From: PALSA-612 sp963742925
Lineage (GTDB): Bacteria; Actinomycetota; Thermoleophilia; Gaiellales; Gaiellaceae
Assembly (NCBI GenBank): GCA_963742925.1
Contig: CAVUNV010000001.1
Coordinates: 33,170 to 97,169 of the forward strand
Direction of reading: 5' to 3'
Length of the DNA stretch: 64,000 bases
The position numbers were made by a program, and so were the translations under genes. The notes beneath the pieces were generated by a model. The model was not told the origin of the DNA. It saw only the letters and a program-made list of their open reading frames with translations, and did no database searches. Below are positions 11,638 through 20,499 of this stretch, piece after piece (position 1 is the stretch's first letter; every line of letters begins with the position of its first letter).

Positions 11638-11772
11638 CTAGTCGAAGTCGTGGTCCCGCTCACAAGGGTCGGGGCAGGTGCATTCGGCGAGCTCAGCCGT
11701 GGTCACCACCACCTCATCCGCCGTTCCCGACTCCTCATCTCGGATCCACGATTGAATGCTTGATGGCTCCAT
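11638..11772 (-). CDS. Small Cys/His protein (44 aa) upstream of isocitrate lyase
   Basis: Short protein with ATG preceded by AGAGG at a 3-4 base spacing and ending 16 bp before aceA. The acidic body (DEESGTADEVVVTTAELAE) leads to a C-terminal CTCPDPCERDH cluster. This C-x-C-x3-C-x3-H pattern could bind one zinc or other metal. The frame is open 60 bp further upstream, but that part lies over the palindromic operators, so the shorter form is preferred. No family is recognised. It may be a small regulator or partner of isocitrate lyase (inference from position only). Confidence 0.6.
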   Translation of the reverse strand: MEPSSIQSWIRDEESGTADEVVVTTAELAECTCPDPCERDHDFD

Positions 11773-11826
11773 AGTACCTCTTTGTAGCATCTCGGATCCA
11801 AGATGTCTAGATCTCGGATCCGATAA
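11737..11826. promoter_or_regulatory. Three GGATCC-centred palindromes, likely GntR/FCD operators of the aceA operon
   Basis: Three related sites: ATCTCGGATCCACGAT (11737-11752), ATCTCGGATCCAAGAT (11789-11804) and ATCTCGGATCCGATAA (11811-11826). Each is a dyad centred on GGATCC, and TCGGATCCGA in the third is a perfect palindrome. They lie in the gap between the aceA operon and valS; the first is inside the 44-aa gene. FCD-type GntR regulators commonly bind TTGGATCCAA-like dyads, and such a regulator is encoded in the same operon. Repression of aceA is the simple reading. valS, starting at 11868, could also be affected. Confidence 0.75.
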
Positions 11827-11867
11827 ACCCACGAGGGCTGGATCGGCGCGGCTCGTAGAATGGCTCC

Positions 11868-14276
11868 ATGGATCCGCTCTACCGCCCGCAGGGCGTCGAA
11901 GCGCGCTGGCAGCGCGCCTGGGAGAAGGAGGGCCTCTTCGACGCCGACCCCTCGGATCCGCGCCAGACCTTCACGATCTGCCTGCCGCCGCCGAACGTCA
12001 CCGGCGAGCTGCACATGGGCCACGCCCTGAACGCCTCGTGCCAGGACCTGCTGATCCGCTGGCACCGCATGCGCGACTTCAACGCGCTCTGGCAGCCGGG
12101 CTACGACCACGCCTCGATCGCACTGCAGGCGGTGATGGTGCGGCGGCTGGCGGCGGAGGGAATCGACTACCGGGACCTCGGGCGCGAGGAGTTCGAGCGC
12201 CGTTGCTGGGCGTTCATCGACCAGTACGGCGATCACATCGTCGGCCAGCTCCGCTCGCTCGGCGCCTCTCTCGACTACCGGCGGATCCGCTTCACGATGG
12301 ACGACGCCTACACGCGGGCCGTGATGCGCTTCTTCGTCCACCTGGCCGGGAAGGGCTATCTCTACCGGGCGAACCGGATCGTCAACTGGTGCACCGGCTG
12401 CGCGAGCACGGTCTCCGATCTCGAGGTCGACCACATCGAGGTCGACGACACGCTGAGCTGGATCCGGTATCCGCTCGCCGACGGCTCCGGCCACCTGACG
12501 ATCGCGACCGTGCGGCCGCCGACGCTGCTGGCCGACGTGGCCGTGGCCGTGCACCCCGGTGACGAGCGCTACCGGCACCTGATCGGCACCGAGGCGATCG
12601 TGCCGATCGTCGAGCGGCGGGTGCCGATCATCGCCGACGAGCGCGTCGATCCCGACTTCGGCTCCGGCGCGCTCAAGATCACCCCCGGCCACGACACCGT
12701 CGACTGGGAGATCGGCCGCGACCACTCGCTCCCCGAGCCGATGGTGATCGGCCTCGACGGCAGGATGAACGAGGCGGCCGGCGAGCTCGCCGGGCTGACG
12801 CAGGCCGAGGCCGAGGCGCGGATCCTCGTGGAGCTGGAGCAGCGAGGCCTGCTCGAGAAGCGGGAGTCGTACCGCCATGCCGTCGGGCACTGCAACCGCT
12901 CGGGCGACCGGATCGAGCCGCTCGTGCTGCTGCAGTGGTGGGTGGAGATGACCGAGCTCGCGGGGCCTGCGATCGCGGCGCTCCGGGACGGCCGCGTGCG
13001 CTCGAAGCCGGAGCAGCAGACGAAGGTGATGCTCTCGTATCTCGAGAACATCCGGCCCTGGTGCATCTCACGCCAGCTCTGGTGGGGGCACCGCATCCCG
13101 GTCTGGTACTGCCCGGACGGCCATACGACGATCGCAGAGACCGCCCCCGGCGCCTGTGCCGAGTGCGGGAGCGGTGAGCTCGTCCAGGACGACGACGTGC
13201 TCGACACCTGGTTCTCGTCGGCGCTGTGGCCGTTTGCGACGCTGGGCTGGCCCGAGCAGACGCCCGAGCTCGAGCGTTTCTACCCGGGCGACGTCTGCTC
13301 GACGGGACGCGACATCAACTTCCTCTGGGTCTCGCGGATGGTCTGGGCCGGCATCGAGCTGATGGGGGAGATCCCGTTCTCGGCCGTCAACTACCACTCG
13401 ATGATCCTCGCGTCGGACGGCCGGCGGATGTCGAAGAGCCTCGGCACCGGCATCGACCCCACCGACCTCGTCGACGAGCACGGCGCAGACGCGACGCGGT
13501 ACGGCCTGCTGAAGATGTCGTCCTCGCAGGACGTCCGCTTCTCGGCGGGGGCGATCGAGGAGGGCCGCAAGCTCGCGAACAAGCTCTGGAACGTGGCGCG
13601 GCTGATGCTCTCGCAGGCCGAAGGCGTCGAGCCGGACGCGCGGCCGCGGGCGGTCGAGGAGCGCTGGATCATGTCGCGGCTCGACGAGGACCGGGAGCTG
13701 CTCGACGAGGCGATTCCGCGCTTCGAGTTCGCCGCGGCCGTGGCGGCGCTCTACCACCTGACGTTCGACGACTTCTGCGACTGGTACGCCGAGGCGATCA
13801 AGCCGCGGCTCTACGACGGCGACGCCGACGCGCGGGCGACCGCTCTCGCTGCGCTGGAGCGGTTGCTGGTGCTGCTGCATCCCGTGATGCCGCACGTGAC
13901 CGAGGAGATCTGGTCGCAGTTCCACCCGTCCCGGCTGATCGTCTCGCCGTGGCCCGGGCCGGCGACCCGCGATGCGGAGGCTTCGGCGCTGCTCGACGTC
14001 GCGCGCGACGCGGCGGCGATCTTCCGGCGGAGCGGCGTGCGCGTCGAGCTCGAGGGCGACGCCGCTCGGATCTTCGAGGCGGTTGTGCGGCCGGACAGGG
14101 TGAAGGCCGACGGCAACGTCGAGGTCGAGCGCGAGCGGCTGCTCGGGGAGATCGCACGAGCCGAGGGCATGCTCTCCAACGAGCGCTTCACAGCCAACGC
14201 GCCCGCCGAGGTCGTCGAGGCCGAGCGCGAGAAGCTGGAGCGCTACCGGCGTGAGCTCGATGCCCTCGGCGGTTGA
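11868..14276 (+). CDS. valS: Valine--tRNA ligase
   Basis: Class Ia synthetase of 802 residues that charges tRNA-Val. The Rossmann-fold HIGH-type motif PPPNVTGELHMGHALN lies about residue 45. The CP1 editing domain (residues about 190-330) includes VRPPTLLADVAVAVHP. The KMSKS-type loop is GRRMSKSLGTGIDP. A C-terminal coiled-coil arm ends EREKLERYRRELDAL. It is somewhat shorter than E. coli ValRS (951), as in many actinobacteria. It overlaps folC by 26 bp. Confidence 0.97.
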   Translation: MDPLYRPQGVEARWQRAWEKEGLFDADPSDPRQTFTICLPPPNVTGELHMGHALNASCQDLLIRWHRMRDFNALWQPGYDHASIALQAVMVRRLAAEGIDYRDLGREEFERRCWAFIDQYGDHIVGQLRSLGASLDYRRIRFTMDDAYTRAVMRFFVHLAGKGYLYRANRIVNWCTGCASTVSDLEVDHIEVDDTLSWIRYPLADGSGHLTIATVRPPTLLADVAVAVHPGDERYRHLIGTEAIVPIVERRVPIIADERVDPDFGSGALKITPGHDTVDWEIGRDHSLPEPMVIGLDGRMNEAAGELAGLTQAEAEARILVELEQRGLLEKRESYRHAVGHCNRSGDRIEPLVLLQWWVEMTELAGPAIAALRDGRVRSKPEQQTKVMLSYLENIRPWCISRQLWWGHRIPVWYCPDGHTTIAETAPGACAECGSGELVQDDDVLDTWFSSALWPFATLGWPEQTPELERFYPGDVCSTGRDINFLWVSRMVWAGIELMGEIPFSAVNYHSMILASDGRRMSKSLGTGIDPTDLVDEHGADATRYGLLKMSSSQDVRFSAGAIEEGRKLANKLWNVARLMLSQAEGVEPDARPRAVEERWIMSRLDEDRELLDEAIPRFEFAAAVAALYHLTFDDFCDWYAEAIKPRLYDGDADARATALAALERLLVLLHPVMPHVTEEIWSQFHPSRLIVSPWPGPATRDAEASALLDVARDAAAIFRRSGVRVELEGDAARIFEAVVRPDRVKADGNVEVERERLLGEIARAEGMLSNERFTANAPAEVVEAEREKLERYRRELDALGG

Positions 14277-15357
14277 CTGGCTCGAGTCGCTGAGTCCGTG
14301 GCCGCGGGACGGCTTCGGGCTGGAGCGCATGCGGGCGCTGCTGGCCGAGCTCGGCGATCCCCAGCTCGAGTTCCCGTCCATCCACGTCGTCGGGACGAAC
14401 GGCAAGTCGACCACCGCGAGGACGATCGAGGAGACGCTGCTGCGCGAGGGCGTCTCCGCAGCCGCCTACCTCTCGCCGCACGTGACCGGCTGGGCGGAGC
14501 GGATTCGCGTCGGAGGAGCCGAGGTCGACGTCGAGCGCGCGCTCGCGAGGGTCAGGCCCCCGGCCGAGGCGCTCGGAGCCACGCAGTTCGAGGTCCTGAC
14601 GGCGGCAGCTCTGGCCGAGTTCGCCGAGGCCGGGGTGGAGTCGGCGGCGGTCGAGGCGGGCCTCGGCGGACGCCACGACGCCACCAACGTCCTGCGCTCG
14701 CCGGTGCAGGTGCTGACGAACGTGAGGCTCGAGCACACCGAGGTGCTCGGCACGACGCGCGAGGAGATCGCCGCCGAGAAGCTCGCGGTCGTCCGGCCGG
14801 GATCGACCGTGGTGCTCGGCGAGCCCGAGTGGGAGCCGCTCGCGAGGCTGAACGGCGCCGGCCGGGTCGTCGTCGAGACGGGCGGAAATCAGGCGCTGGG
14901 AGGTGCGGCGGCGAGCGCGTTCCTCGGCCGCCCGGTCGAGCCCGCCGACGTGCAGCTCGCCGGACGGCTCGAGCGCCGCGGCAACGAGATCTGGGACGGG
15001 GCACACACCCCCGACGCGGTCCGGTACGTGGCGCCGCTGCTTCCGAAGCTCGGCTCGATCGTCCTGTCGATCCTGTCGGACAAGGACGTCGACGGGCTGC
15101 TCGAGGAGCTCGCGCCGCTCGCCGACGCGCTCGTCGCAACGAGCTCGTCGAGCCCGCGCGCGCTTCCCGCCCTTGCTCTCGCCGAGCGTGCGCGCGGCCG
15201 TTTCGCCTGCGTCGAGGCGGTCGAGGACCCGCGCGCGGCGCTCCACCGGGCGCACGAGATCGGCGAGCCCGTGCTCGTCACGGGCTCGCTCTACCTGCTC
15301 GCCGACCTGTCCGCCGCGGGTGTCCGGGAGCCATGGCTCAACACGGTCCGCGCCTGA
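14251..15357 (+). CDS. folC: Folylpolyglutamate synthase / dihydrofolate synthase
   Basis: Mur-ligase-type enzyme adding glutamate to folates (and to dihydropteroate in bifunctional forms). The ATP loop HVVGTNGKSTTARTIEE lies about residue 48. Also present are YLSPHVTGWAERIRVGG, the metal-binding EAGLGGRHDATNV, and DGAHTPDAVRYV in the C-terminal ligase domain. 368 residues is on the short side of the family (about 420), the shortening being mostly in the central part. GTG at 14251 is favoured by GGAG 10 bp upstream; an ATG at 14260 is the alternative. valS-folC adjacency is common in Gram-positive genomes. Confidence 0.93.
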   Translation: MSSMPSAVDWLESLSPWPRDGFGLERMRALLAELGDPQLEFPSIHVVGTNGKSTTARTIEETLLREGVSAAAYLSPHVTGWAERIRVGGAEVDVERALARVRPPAEALGATQFEVLTAAALAEFAEAGVESAAVEAGLGGRHDATNVLRSPVQVLTNVRLEHTEVLGTTREEIAAEKLAVVRPGSTVVLGEPEWEPLARLNGAGRVVVETGGNQALGGAAASAFLGRPVEPADVQLAGRLERRGNEIWDGAHTPDAVRYVAPLLPKLGSIVLSILSDKDVDGLLEELAPLADALVATSSSSPRALPALALAERARGRFACVEAVEDPRAALHRAHEIGEPVLVTGSLYLLADLSAAGVREPWLNTVRA

Positions 15358-15446
15358 GCGTCTTCGCCTTCGTCGCGATCGCCCTGGCGGTGTTCGTGGG
15401 GTTGGCGTTTACGGCGGGGTACATAATCGGCAAACTGCTGTTGTAG
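15333..15446 (+). CDS. 37-aa single-pass membrane microprotein
   Basis: Begins at an ATG inside the end of folC and stops in the GTG of the next gene. A short basic head (AQHGPRLS) precedes one long hydrophobic helix with two glycines (VGLAFTAGYIIGKLLL). Both flanking junctions overlap, as in a coupled operon, which supports real translation. It resembles small membrane subunits or anchors but no family is recognised. Confidence 0.55.
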   Translation: MAQHGPRLSVFAFVAIALAVFVGLAFTAGYIIGKLLL

Positions 15447-16018
15447 TGCCGTCGTCTTTCTCATCCCATCTGCTGCTCGGCGACTTCTTCGCCTCCCGAA
15501 CCTGGTCGCTCACTCGCGGCGGGCTGATCGCGATCGGCGTCGTCTTCTGGCTCGCGATCGGCTTCTGGACGTTCAAGGACGCTCGGCGCAGGATTGCGAG
15601 CCCCTGGCTGGTCGCGCTGGCGACCGCCGTCGGCCTGGTGCCCCCGTTCTTCGGAGCGCTCATCTACATGCTCTTCCGCCCGCCCGAGTACCTCGACGAG
15701 GTGCGTGAGCGCGAGCTGGAGATCAAGGCGATCGAGGAGCGCCTCGCGGGTGGCCGGAGCGAGTGCCCGGTCTGCCGGGCCGAGATCGAGCCGACTTTCC
15801 TCGTCTGCCCCGTCTGCACGACGCGGCTGAGAGAGGCATGCCCGACCTGCAAGGCCCCGCTCGAGCCGCTCTGGCAGATGTGCCCGCACTGCGAGACGCC
15901 CGTGACGCGGAGGCCGACGGCGGGCCTGGTCGAGGCGCTCGAGAGCACGATGGCGGCCGAGCCGGTCGAGCGGCCCCGGTCGCGGCGCCGGCCACCCCGG
16001 ACGCCGCCTGCCGAGTAG
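15446..16018 (+). CDS. Membrane protein with double zinc ribbon
   Basis: 190 residues. Two N-terminal membrane helices (about 24-45 and 53-75) are followed by a charged linker (DEVRERELEIKAIEERL). Four CxxC pairs follow: CPVC, CPVC, CPTC and CPHC, which makes two zinc-ribbon modules, and a basic C-terminal tail. The GTG overlaps the stop of the 37-aa gene (TAGTG). Such proteins are common but uncharacterised in this lineage; a role in membrane-linked regulation is only a guess. Confidence 0.75.
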   Translation: MPSSFSSHLLLGDFFASRTWSLTRGGLIAIGVVFWLAIGFWTFKDARRRIASPWLVALATAVGLVPPFFGALIYMLFRPPEYLDEVRERELEIKAIEERLAGGRSECPVCRAEIEPTFLVCPVCTTRLREACPTCKAPLEPLWQMCPHCETPVTRRPTAGLVEALESTMAAEPVERPRSRRRPPRTPPAE

Positions 16019-16030
16019 ACTCCGCGCTCC

Positions 16031-16450
16031 GTGGCAGCGGAGCGGACACTGGTGCTCGTCAAGCCGGACGCGGTCGGTCGCGGGCTCGCCGGCGAGATCG
16101 TCGGCCGGTTGGAGCGGCGCGGCCTCGTGATCAGGGCCGCGAAGCTCGTCAGGGTCGATCGGGCGCTCGCCGAGCAGCACTACGCGGAGCACCGCGACAA
16201 GCCCTTCTTCGGCGAGCTGGTCGAGTTCATCACCTCGGCGCCGACGCTGGCGCTCGTGGTCGAAGGCGAGTCGGCGATCCCGGTCGTGCGGACGACGATG
16301 GGCGCGACCAACCCGAAGGATTCGCCGCCGGGGACGATCCGCGGCGACCTGGCCCTGGCGATGCCCGACAACCTCGTCCACGGCTCCGACTCGCCGGAGT
16401 CCGCGCAGCGCGAGATCGGGCTCTGGTTCACGGACGATGAGCTCGTCTGA
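16031..16450 (+). CDS. ndk: Nucleoside diphosphate kinase
   Basis: Transfers the gamma-phosphate from NTPs to NDPs through a phosphohistidine. 139 residues with the expected start AERTLVLVKPDAVGRGL and the active-site motif NLVHGSDSPESA. GTG start; it lies 12 bp after the zinc-ribbon gene and probably shares its transcript. Confidence 0.97.
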   Translation: MAAERTLVLVKPDAVGRGLAGEIVGRLERRGLVIRAAKLVRVDRALAEQHYAEHRDKPFFGELVEFITSAPTLALVVEGESAIPVVRTTMGATNPKDSPPGTIRGDLALAMPDNLVHGSDSPESAQREIGLWFTDDELV

Positions 16451-16488
16451 GTGAACCCGGCCGCCGGGGAGATCTGGACGGCGCGCAC

Positions 16489-17250
16489 GTGGAGCTGAGC
16501 GATCACGCGGCGGTCAACAAGGCCCAGTGGGAGGCCTGGGCCCCCGGGTACGAGGCCGGCGGCCGCCGCGGCTGGTCGGGCGAGCACGAGCCGAGCTGGG
16601 GGATCTGGCATGTGCCGGAGGCGGAGCTGCGCGCTCTCCCCGACGTGGACGGGAAGGACGTCGTCGAGCTCGGCTGCGGCACTGCGTACTGGTCGGCCTG
16701 GCTCGCGCGCTTGGGGGCGCGGCCGGTCGGCGTCGACATCACCGATGCCCAGCTCGCGAACGCCAGGAAGTTCATGGCCGAGTACGGGCCCGAGTTCCCG
16801 CTCGTCCAGGCTTCCGCCGAAGACGTGCCGCTTCCGGACGAGAGCTTCGACATCGCGTTCTCCGAGTACGGCGCCTCGATCTGGTGCGATCCCTATCTGT
16901 GGATCCCCGAGGCCGCGCGGCTGCTTCGCCCGGGCGGCGAGCTGGTCTTCCTCGTCAACGGCACGATCCTGATGCTCTGCATGCAAGAGGACGACTCGCC
17001 CGCGACGGACAGGCTCCAGCGCGACTACTTCGGCATGCACCGCTTCGAATGGGAGAGCGACGACGGCGTCGACTTCCACATCGGGTACGGCGAGTGGATC
17101 CGCCTCCTGCGGGCGAACGGCTTCGAGGTCGAGGACCTGATCGAGATCCAGGCTCCCGTCGAGGCCGAGGAGACGCGGTCTCCGTTCGTCGACAAGGCGT
17201 GGTCGCGGCGCTGGCCGTCGGAGGAGATCTGGAAGGCCCGCAAGCGCTAG
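16489..17250 (+). CDS. Class I SAM-dependent methyltransferase
   Basis: 253 residues. The SAM-binding motif I is VVELGCGTAYWSAWLARLG (about residue 60). Motif post-I is PVGVDITDAQL; the acidic DIAFSEYGA motif II and the RLLRPGGELVFLV motif III follow. Methyltransf_11/25-like with no target-specific domain. The N-terminal WEAWAPGYEAGGRRGW segment is typical of small-molecule methyltransferases. Substrate unknown. GTG start. Confidence 0.88.
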   Translation: MELSDHAAVNKAQWEAWAPGYEAGGRRGWSGEHEPSWGIWHVPEAELRALPDVDGKDVVELGCGTAYWSAWLARLGARPVGVDITDAQLANARKFMAEYGPEFPLVQASAEDVPLPDESFDIAFSEYGASIWCDPYLWIPEAARLLRPGGELVFLVNGTILMLCMQEDDSPATDRLQRDYFGMHRFEWESDDGVDFHIGYGEWIRLLRANGFEVEDLIEIQAPVEAEETRSPFVDKAWSRRWPSEEIWKARKR

Positions 17251-17800
17251 CCCCGCTCGTCCTCGCGTCGACCTCGCCTCAGCGACGCGCCATCCTCGAG
17301 CAGCTCGGCCTTCCGTTCGTCGCCGTCGCGCCGGACGTACGAGGAGGTGGGCGACGATCCCGTTCGAGCACGCTGCGGGCAAGGCCAGATCGGTCGACGG
17401 CGGCGGTCGGCCGGTGCTCGGGGTCGACACCGACGTGTTCTGCGCGGGCAGGCGGCTCGGCAAGGCCGCGAGCACCGGCGAGGCGGCGGCGATGCTCGAG
17501 CTCCTCTCGGGCCGCACGCACGAGGTGGTGTCCGGGCTCTGCCTTCGCGCAGAAGGGTGGGAGGAGCTCCACCGCGTCGTCACAGAGGTCGCGTTCCGCC
17601 GCCTGGCTCTGCCGGAGATCGAGCGCTATGTCGGCGCCGGCGAATGGCAGGGTCGAGCCGGGGCGTACGCGATCCAGGGGCTGGGCGCCTCGCTCGTCGA
17701 GCGGGTCGAGGGGGACTATCTGAACGTGGTCGGGCTACCCGCCGCACTCCTCGTCCGTCTGCTCGCCGAGCGCTTCCCGGGCCGCTACGGCTTCGGTTGA
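17199..17800 (+). CDS. maf: Maf-like nucleotide pyrophosphatase (two frame breaks)
   Basis: Maf proteins hydrolyse non-canonical or pyrimidine NTPs and affect septation. The N-terminal signature PLVLASTSPQRRAILEQL is read in one frame. After breaks near 17337 and 17360 the rest reads LGVDTDVFCAGRRLGKA, then SGRTHEVVSGLCLR and a C-terminal AGAYAIQGLGASLVERVEGDYLNVVGLP. All hallmark segments are present, so the breaks look like indel errors. The start is uncertain: a GTG at 17199 overlaps the methyltransferase, and no standard start lies closer to PLVLAS. Confidence 0.8.
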
Positions 17801-17866
17801 GCGCCGGCGGTGTCCCGACTGACTCACGGCTCGGGCGGTGCACGCCGCTAGACTCGGAGCCCGGTC

Positions 17867-18925
17867 ATGACCCTCTTCGACACGCTCACGGGCTTCGGCA
17901 GCCGCGACATGGCTGTGGACCTCGGCACGGCGAACACGCTCGTCTACGTCCGGGGCCGCGGCATCGTCCTCTCCGAGCCGTCCGTCGTCGCAATCGATAC
18001 GCGGAGCGGAGAGGTTCACGCCGTCGGTGTGGAGGCGAAGCGCATGCTCGGCCGGACGCCGGGATCGATCCAGGCGATCAGGCCGCTCAAGGACGGTGTC
18101 ATCGCCGACTTCGACGTCACGGAGCAGATGCTGCGCCACTTCATCCACAAGGTGCACCAGCACCGCTTCGCGCATCCCCGGGTCGTCGTCTGTGTCCCGT
18201 CCGGGGTCACGGGCGTCGAGCGGCGCGCCGTCGAGGAGGCGACGCTGAGCGCCGGCGCGCGGCAGGCCTACCTGATCGAGGAGCCGATGGCCGCGGCGAT
18301 CGGAGCGGGGCTCCCGATCGCGGAGCCGGCCGGGAACATGATCGTCGACATCGGCGGCGGGACGAGCGAGGTGGCCGTCATCTCGCTCGGCGGCATCGTC
18401 GTGTCCCAGAGCCTGCGCGTCGGCGGCGACGAGATGGACGAGGCGATCATCAACCACGTCAAGAAGGAGTACAAGCTGCTGATCGGCCAGCAGACCGCCG
18501 AGGAGATCAAGCTCGAGATCGGCTCCGCGCATCCGCTGCGCGAGGAGATCCAGGCCGAGGTTCGCGGGCGGGACCTGCTCACCGGGCTCCCGAAGACCGT
18601 GATCCTGTCGTCGGACGAGGTGCGTCACGCGCTGGACGAGCCGGTCGGCCAGATCATCGACGCGATCAAGCAGACGCTGGACAAGACACCGCCCGAGCTG
18701 GCCGCGGACATCATGGACAGGGGCCTGATGCTGGCCGGGGGCGGATCGCTGCTCGGTGGCCTGGACGAGCGACTCCGGCAGGAGACGCACATGCCGGTGC
18801 ACGTCGCCGAATCGCCGTTGACCTGCGTCGCGGTCGGCTCCGGCCGCAGCCTCGAGGAGTTCGAGGTCATCCACCGCTCGCAGAAGACGCGCGGGCGGGG
18901 GCGCCGCAACAACTACCGCGCCTGA
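17867..18925 (+). CDS. mreB: Rod-shape-determining protein MreB
   Basis: Bacterial actin that guides the cell-wall elongation machinery under the inner membrane. 352 residues. Phosphate-1 loop DMAVDLGTANTLVYV, phosphate-2 loop NMIVDIGGGTSEVAVISLGG, adenosine motif LMLAGGGSLLGGLDERL. The N-terminus has a short amphipathic MTLFDTLTGF segment; the C-terminus adds a basic RGRGRRNNYR tail. It heads the mreBCD-PBP2-rodA cluster, so the organism probably elongates as a rod by lateral growth rather than by polar DivIVA growth alone. Confidence 0.97.
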   Translation: MTLFDTLTGFGSRDMAVDLGTANTLVYVRGRGIVLSEPSVVAIDTRSGEVHAVGVEAKRMLGRTPGSIQAIRPLKDGVIADFDVTEQMLRHFIHKVHQHRFAHPRVVVCVPSGVTGVERRAVEEATLSAGARQAYLIEEPMAAAIGAGLPIAEPAGNMIVDIGGGTSEVAVISLGGIVVSQSLRVGGDEMDEAIINHVKKEYKLLIGQQTAEEIKLEIGSAHPLREEIQAEVRGRDLLTGLPKTVILSSDEVRHALDEPVGQIIDAIKQTLDKTPPELAADIMDRGLMLAGGGSLLGGLDERLRQETHMPVHVAESPLTCVAVGSGRSLEEFEVIHRSQKTRGRGRRNNYRA

Positions 18926-19036
18926 CCCTTTCGGCCCCCTGTGGGCGTCGTCACACTCGATGCCCGCTCCTCTTCGCCTGCAGATCGGGGCCGGGGCGGG
19001 ACTGCGGCGGTGCTCCGCGGGCTTGCCTAAACTGGA

Positions 19037-19981
19037 GTGCTCGTGCCTCGCAACCGATCAGTTCGGGTCGCGGCGCTTGGTGCGGCGCGAGAACGCCAGG
19101 TCGCTCCCTCCCAGGTCTCGTCTCGTGCAGCGAGCGTGCTCCGCCGGAGGATCGTCGTGGCCGTGCTCGTCCTCGTGTCGCTCGGGCTCCTGACCGTCTA
19201 TTTCCGCGAGTCCTCGGGGGGAGGTCTGCACAGCGTGCAGAGCGCAGGCTCGAGCGTGCTGCGCCCCTTCGAGGTCGCGGCGAACCGGGTCGCGCAGCCG
19301 TTCCGCGACGCGGCGAGCTGGGTCGGCGGGCTCTCCGGGGCCCGCTCGGACAACAAGAAGCTCCGGCGGGAGCTCGCCCAGGCACGCGCGGAGGTGATCA
19401 GGCAGCAGGCGGCCACCCATGAGAACGCCGACCTCAAGCGCCTGCTGCACTACAGCCAGAGCCGGAGCTTCCCGCAAGACTTCCGGCCGCTCACCACGAG
19501 CGTGATCGCCCGGGCGGCCGGGCAGTTCGACCAGCGTGTCGTCGTCGACGTGGGCCGAGCCAACGGCTGCCAGCTCAACGACCCGGTCGTGACCGACGCC
19601 GGCCTCGTCGGCCAGGTGACCAGGGTGTACGCGAGCGTCTGCCAGGTGACGCTGATCACGGACGAGTCGAGCTTCGTCTCGGTACTCGACCTGAAGACGG
19701 GCGCAGCCGGCCTGCTCCGTCACAGCGACTCCGGCAGCTCGATCATCATGGACAACGTCCCGAAGTCCGCACAGATGCAGGCCGGCGACCCGATCATCAC
19801 GGCCGGCTGGCGCACGCCGAAGCTGTCGTCGATCTTCCCACGCGGCATTCCGGTCGGGATCGTGTCGAGCGTCAACCAGACCGACATCGATCCCAACAAG
19901 CAGATCGAGGTCACGCCGTTCGTCGACTTCGGCGCTCTCCAGTACATGTTCGTCCTCGCCCGGAAGCCCGGCACCCCGTGA
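19037..19981 (+). CDS. mreC: Cell-shape protein MreC
   Basis: Bitopic membrane protein linking MreB filaments to PBP2. 314 residues. A basic cytoplasmic N-terminus is followed by one helix (IVVAVLVLVSLGLLTVYF, about 38-55), a coiled coil (SDNKKLRRELAQARAEVIRQQ) and a periplasmic beta domain (VVVDVGRANGCQLNDPVV ... GIPVGIVSSV). A 111-bp gap separates it from mreB, so it may have a promoter of its own. GTG at 19043 is an alternative start. Confidence 0.93.
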   Translation: MLVPRNRSVRVAALGAARERQVAPSQVSSRAASVLRRRIVVAVLVLVSLGLLTVYFRESSGGGLHSVQSAGSSVLRPFEVAANRVAQPFRDAASWVGGLSGARSDNKKLRRELAQARAEVIRQQAATHENADLKRLLHYSQSRSFPQDFRPLTTSVIARAAGQFDQRVVVDVGRANGCQLNDPVVTDAGLVGQVTRVYASVCQVTLITDESSFVSVLDLKTGAAGLLRHSDSGSSIIMDNVPKSAQMQAGDPIITAGWRTPKLSSIFPRGIPVGIVSSVNQTDIDPNKQIEVTPFVDFGALQYMFVLARKPGTP

Positions 19982-20499
19982 TCGACGCCGCGAAGGTCGC
20001 CGTGCTCGTCTTCGTTGCCTCGATCCTCGAGGTCTCCGTGTTCTCGGACGTGAAGATCCTCGGCGGCGTCCCCGACCTGGTGCTCGTCACGGTGGTTGCC
20101 GTGGCGCTGCTCCGCGGCGCGATCACCGGAGCGTGCGCGGGGTTCTTCGCGGGACTCGTGCTGGACACGGCCACGCTCGAAACGCTGGGGCTCAGCTCGC
20201 TCCTGTTGACGTTGATCGGTTACTGGGTCGGCCGGTACGGCGAAACGACGGGCCGCGACCGGACGCATGCGCCGTTCGTGTCGGTGGCCGTCGTCACCTT
20301 CCTGTACGCGCTCGGCGGGCTGGCGCTCCGCTTCGTCCTCGGCCAGCCGGCTCCGGCGCGCGTCGTCCTGCTCGACTCGCTGTTCCAGGGCATCGCCCTC
20401 AACCTGCTGCTGACCGTTCCGGTCTACGCAGTGGCGCGCCGCCTGCTGCCGCCCCGGCTCCGGGTCACGCGCGGAGAAGGAGCGCCGGCAGTTGGCTAA
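19978..20499 (+). CDS. mreD: Rod-shape-determining protein MreD
   Basis: Polytopic membrane protein of the elongasome, 173 residues and about five helices. Hydrophobic blocks include KVAVLVFVASILEVSVF, VPDLVLVTVVAVALLRG, GFFAGLVLDTATLETLG and FQGIALNLLLTVPVYAVARRLLP. GTG start overlaps the mreC stop (GTGA). The call rests on order and topology as well as weak family similarity. Confidence 0.9.
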   Translation: MIDAAKVAVLVFVASILEVSVFSDVKILGGVPDLVLVTVVAVALLRGAITGACAGFFAGLVLDTATLETLGLSSLLLTLIGYWVGRYGETTGRDRTHAPFVSVAVVTFLYALGGLALRFVLGQPAPARVVLLDSLFQGIALNLLLTVPVYAVARRLLPPRLRVTRGEGAPAVG

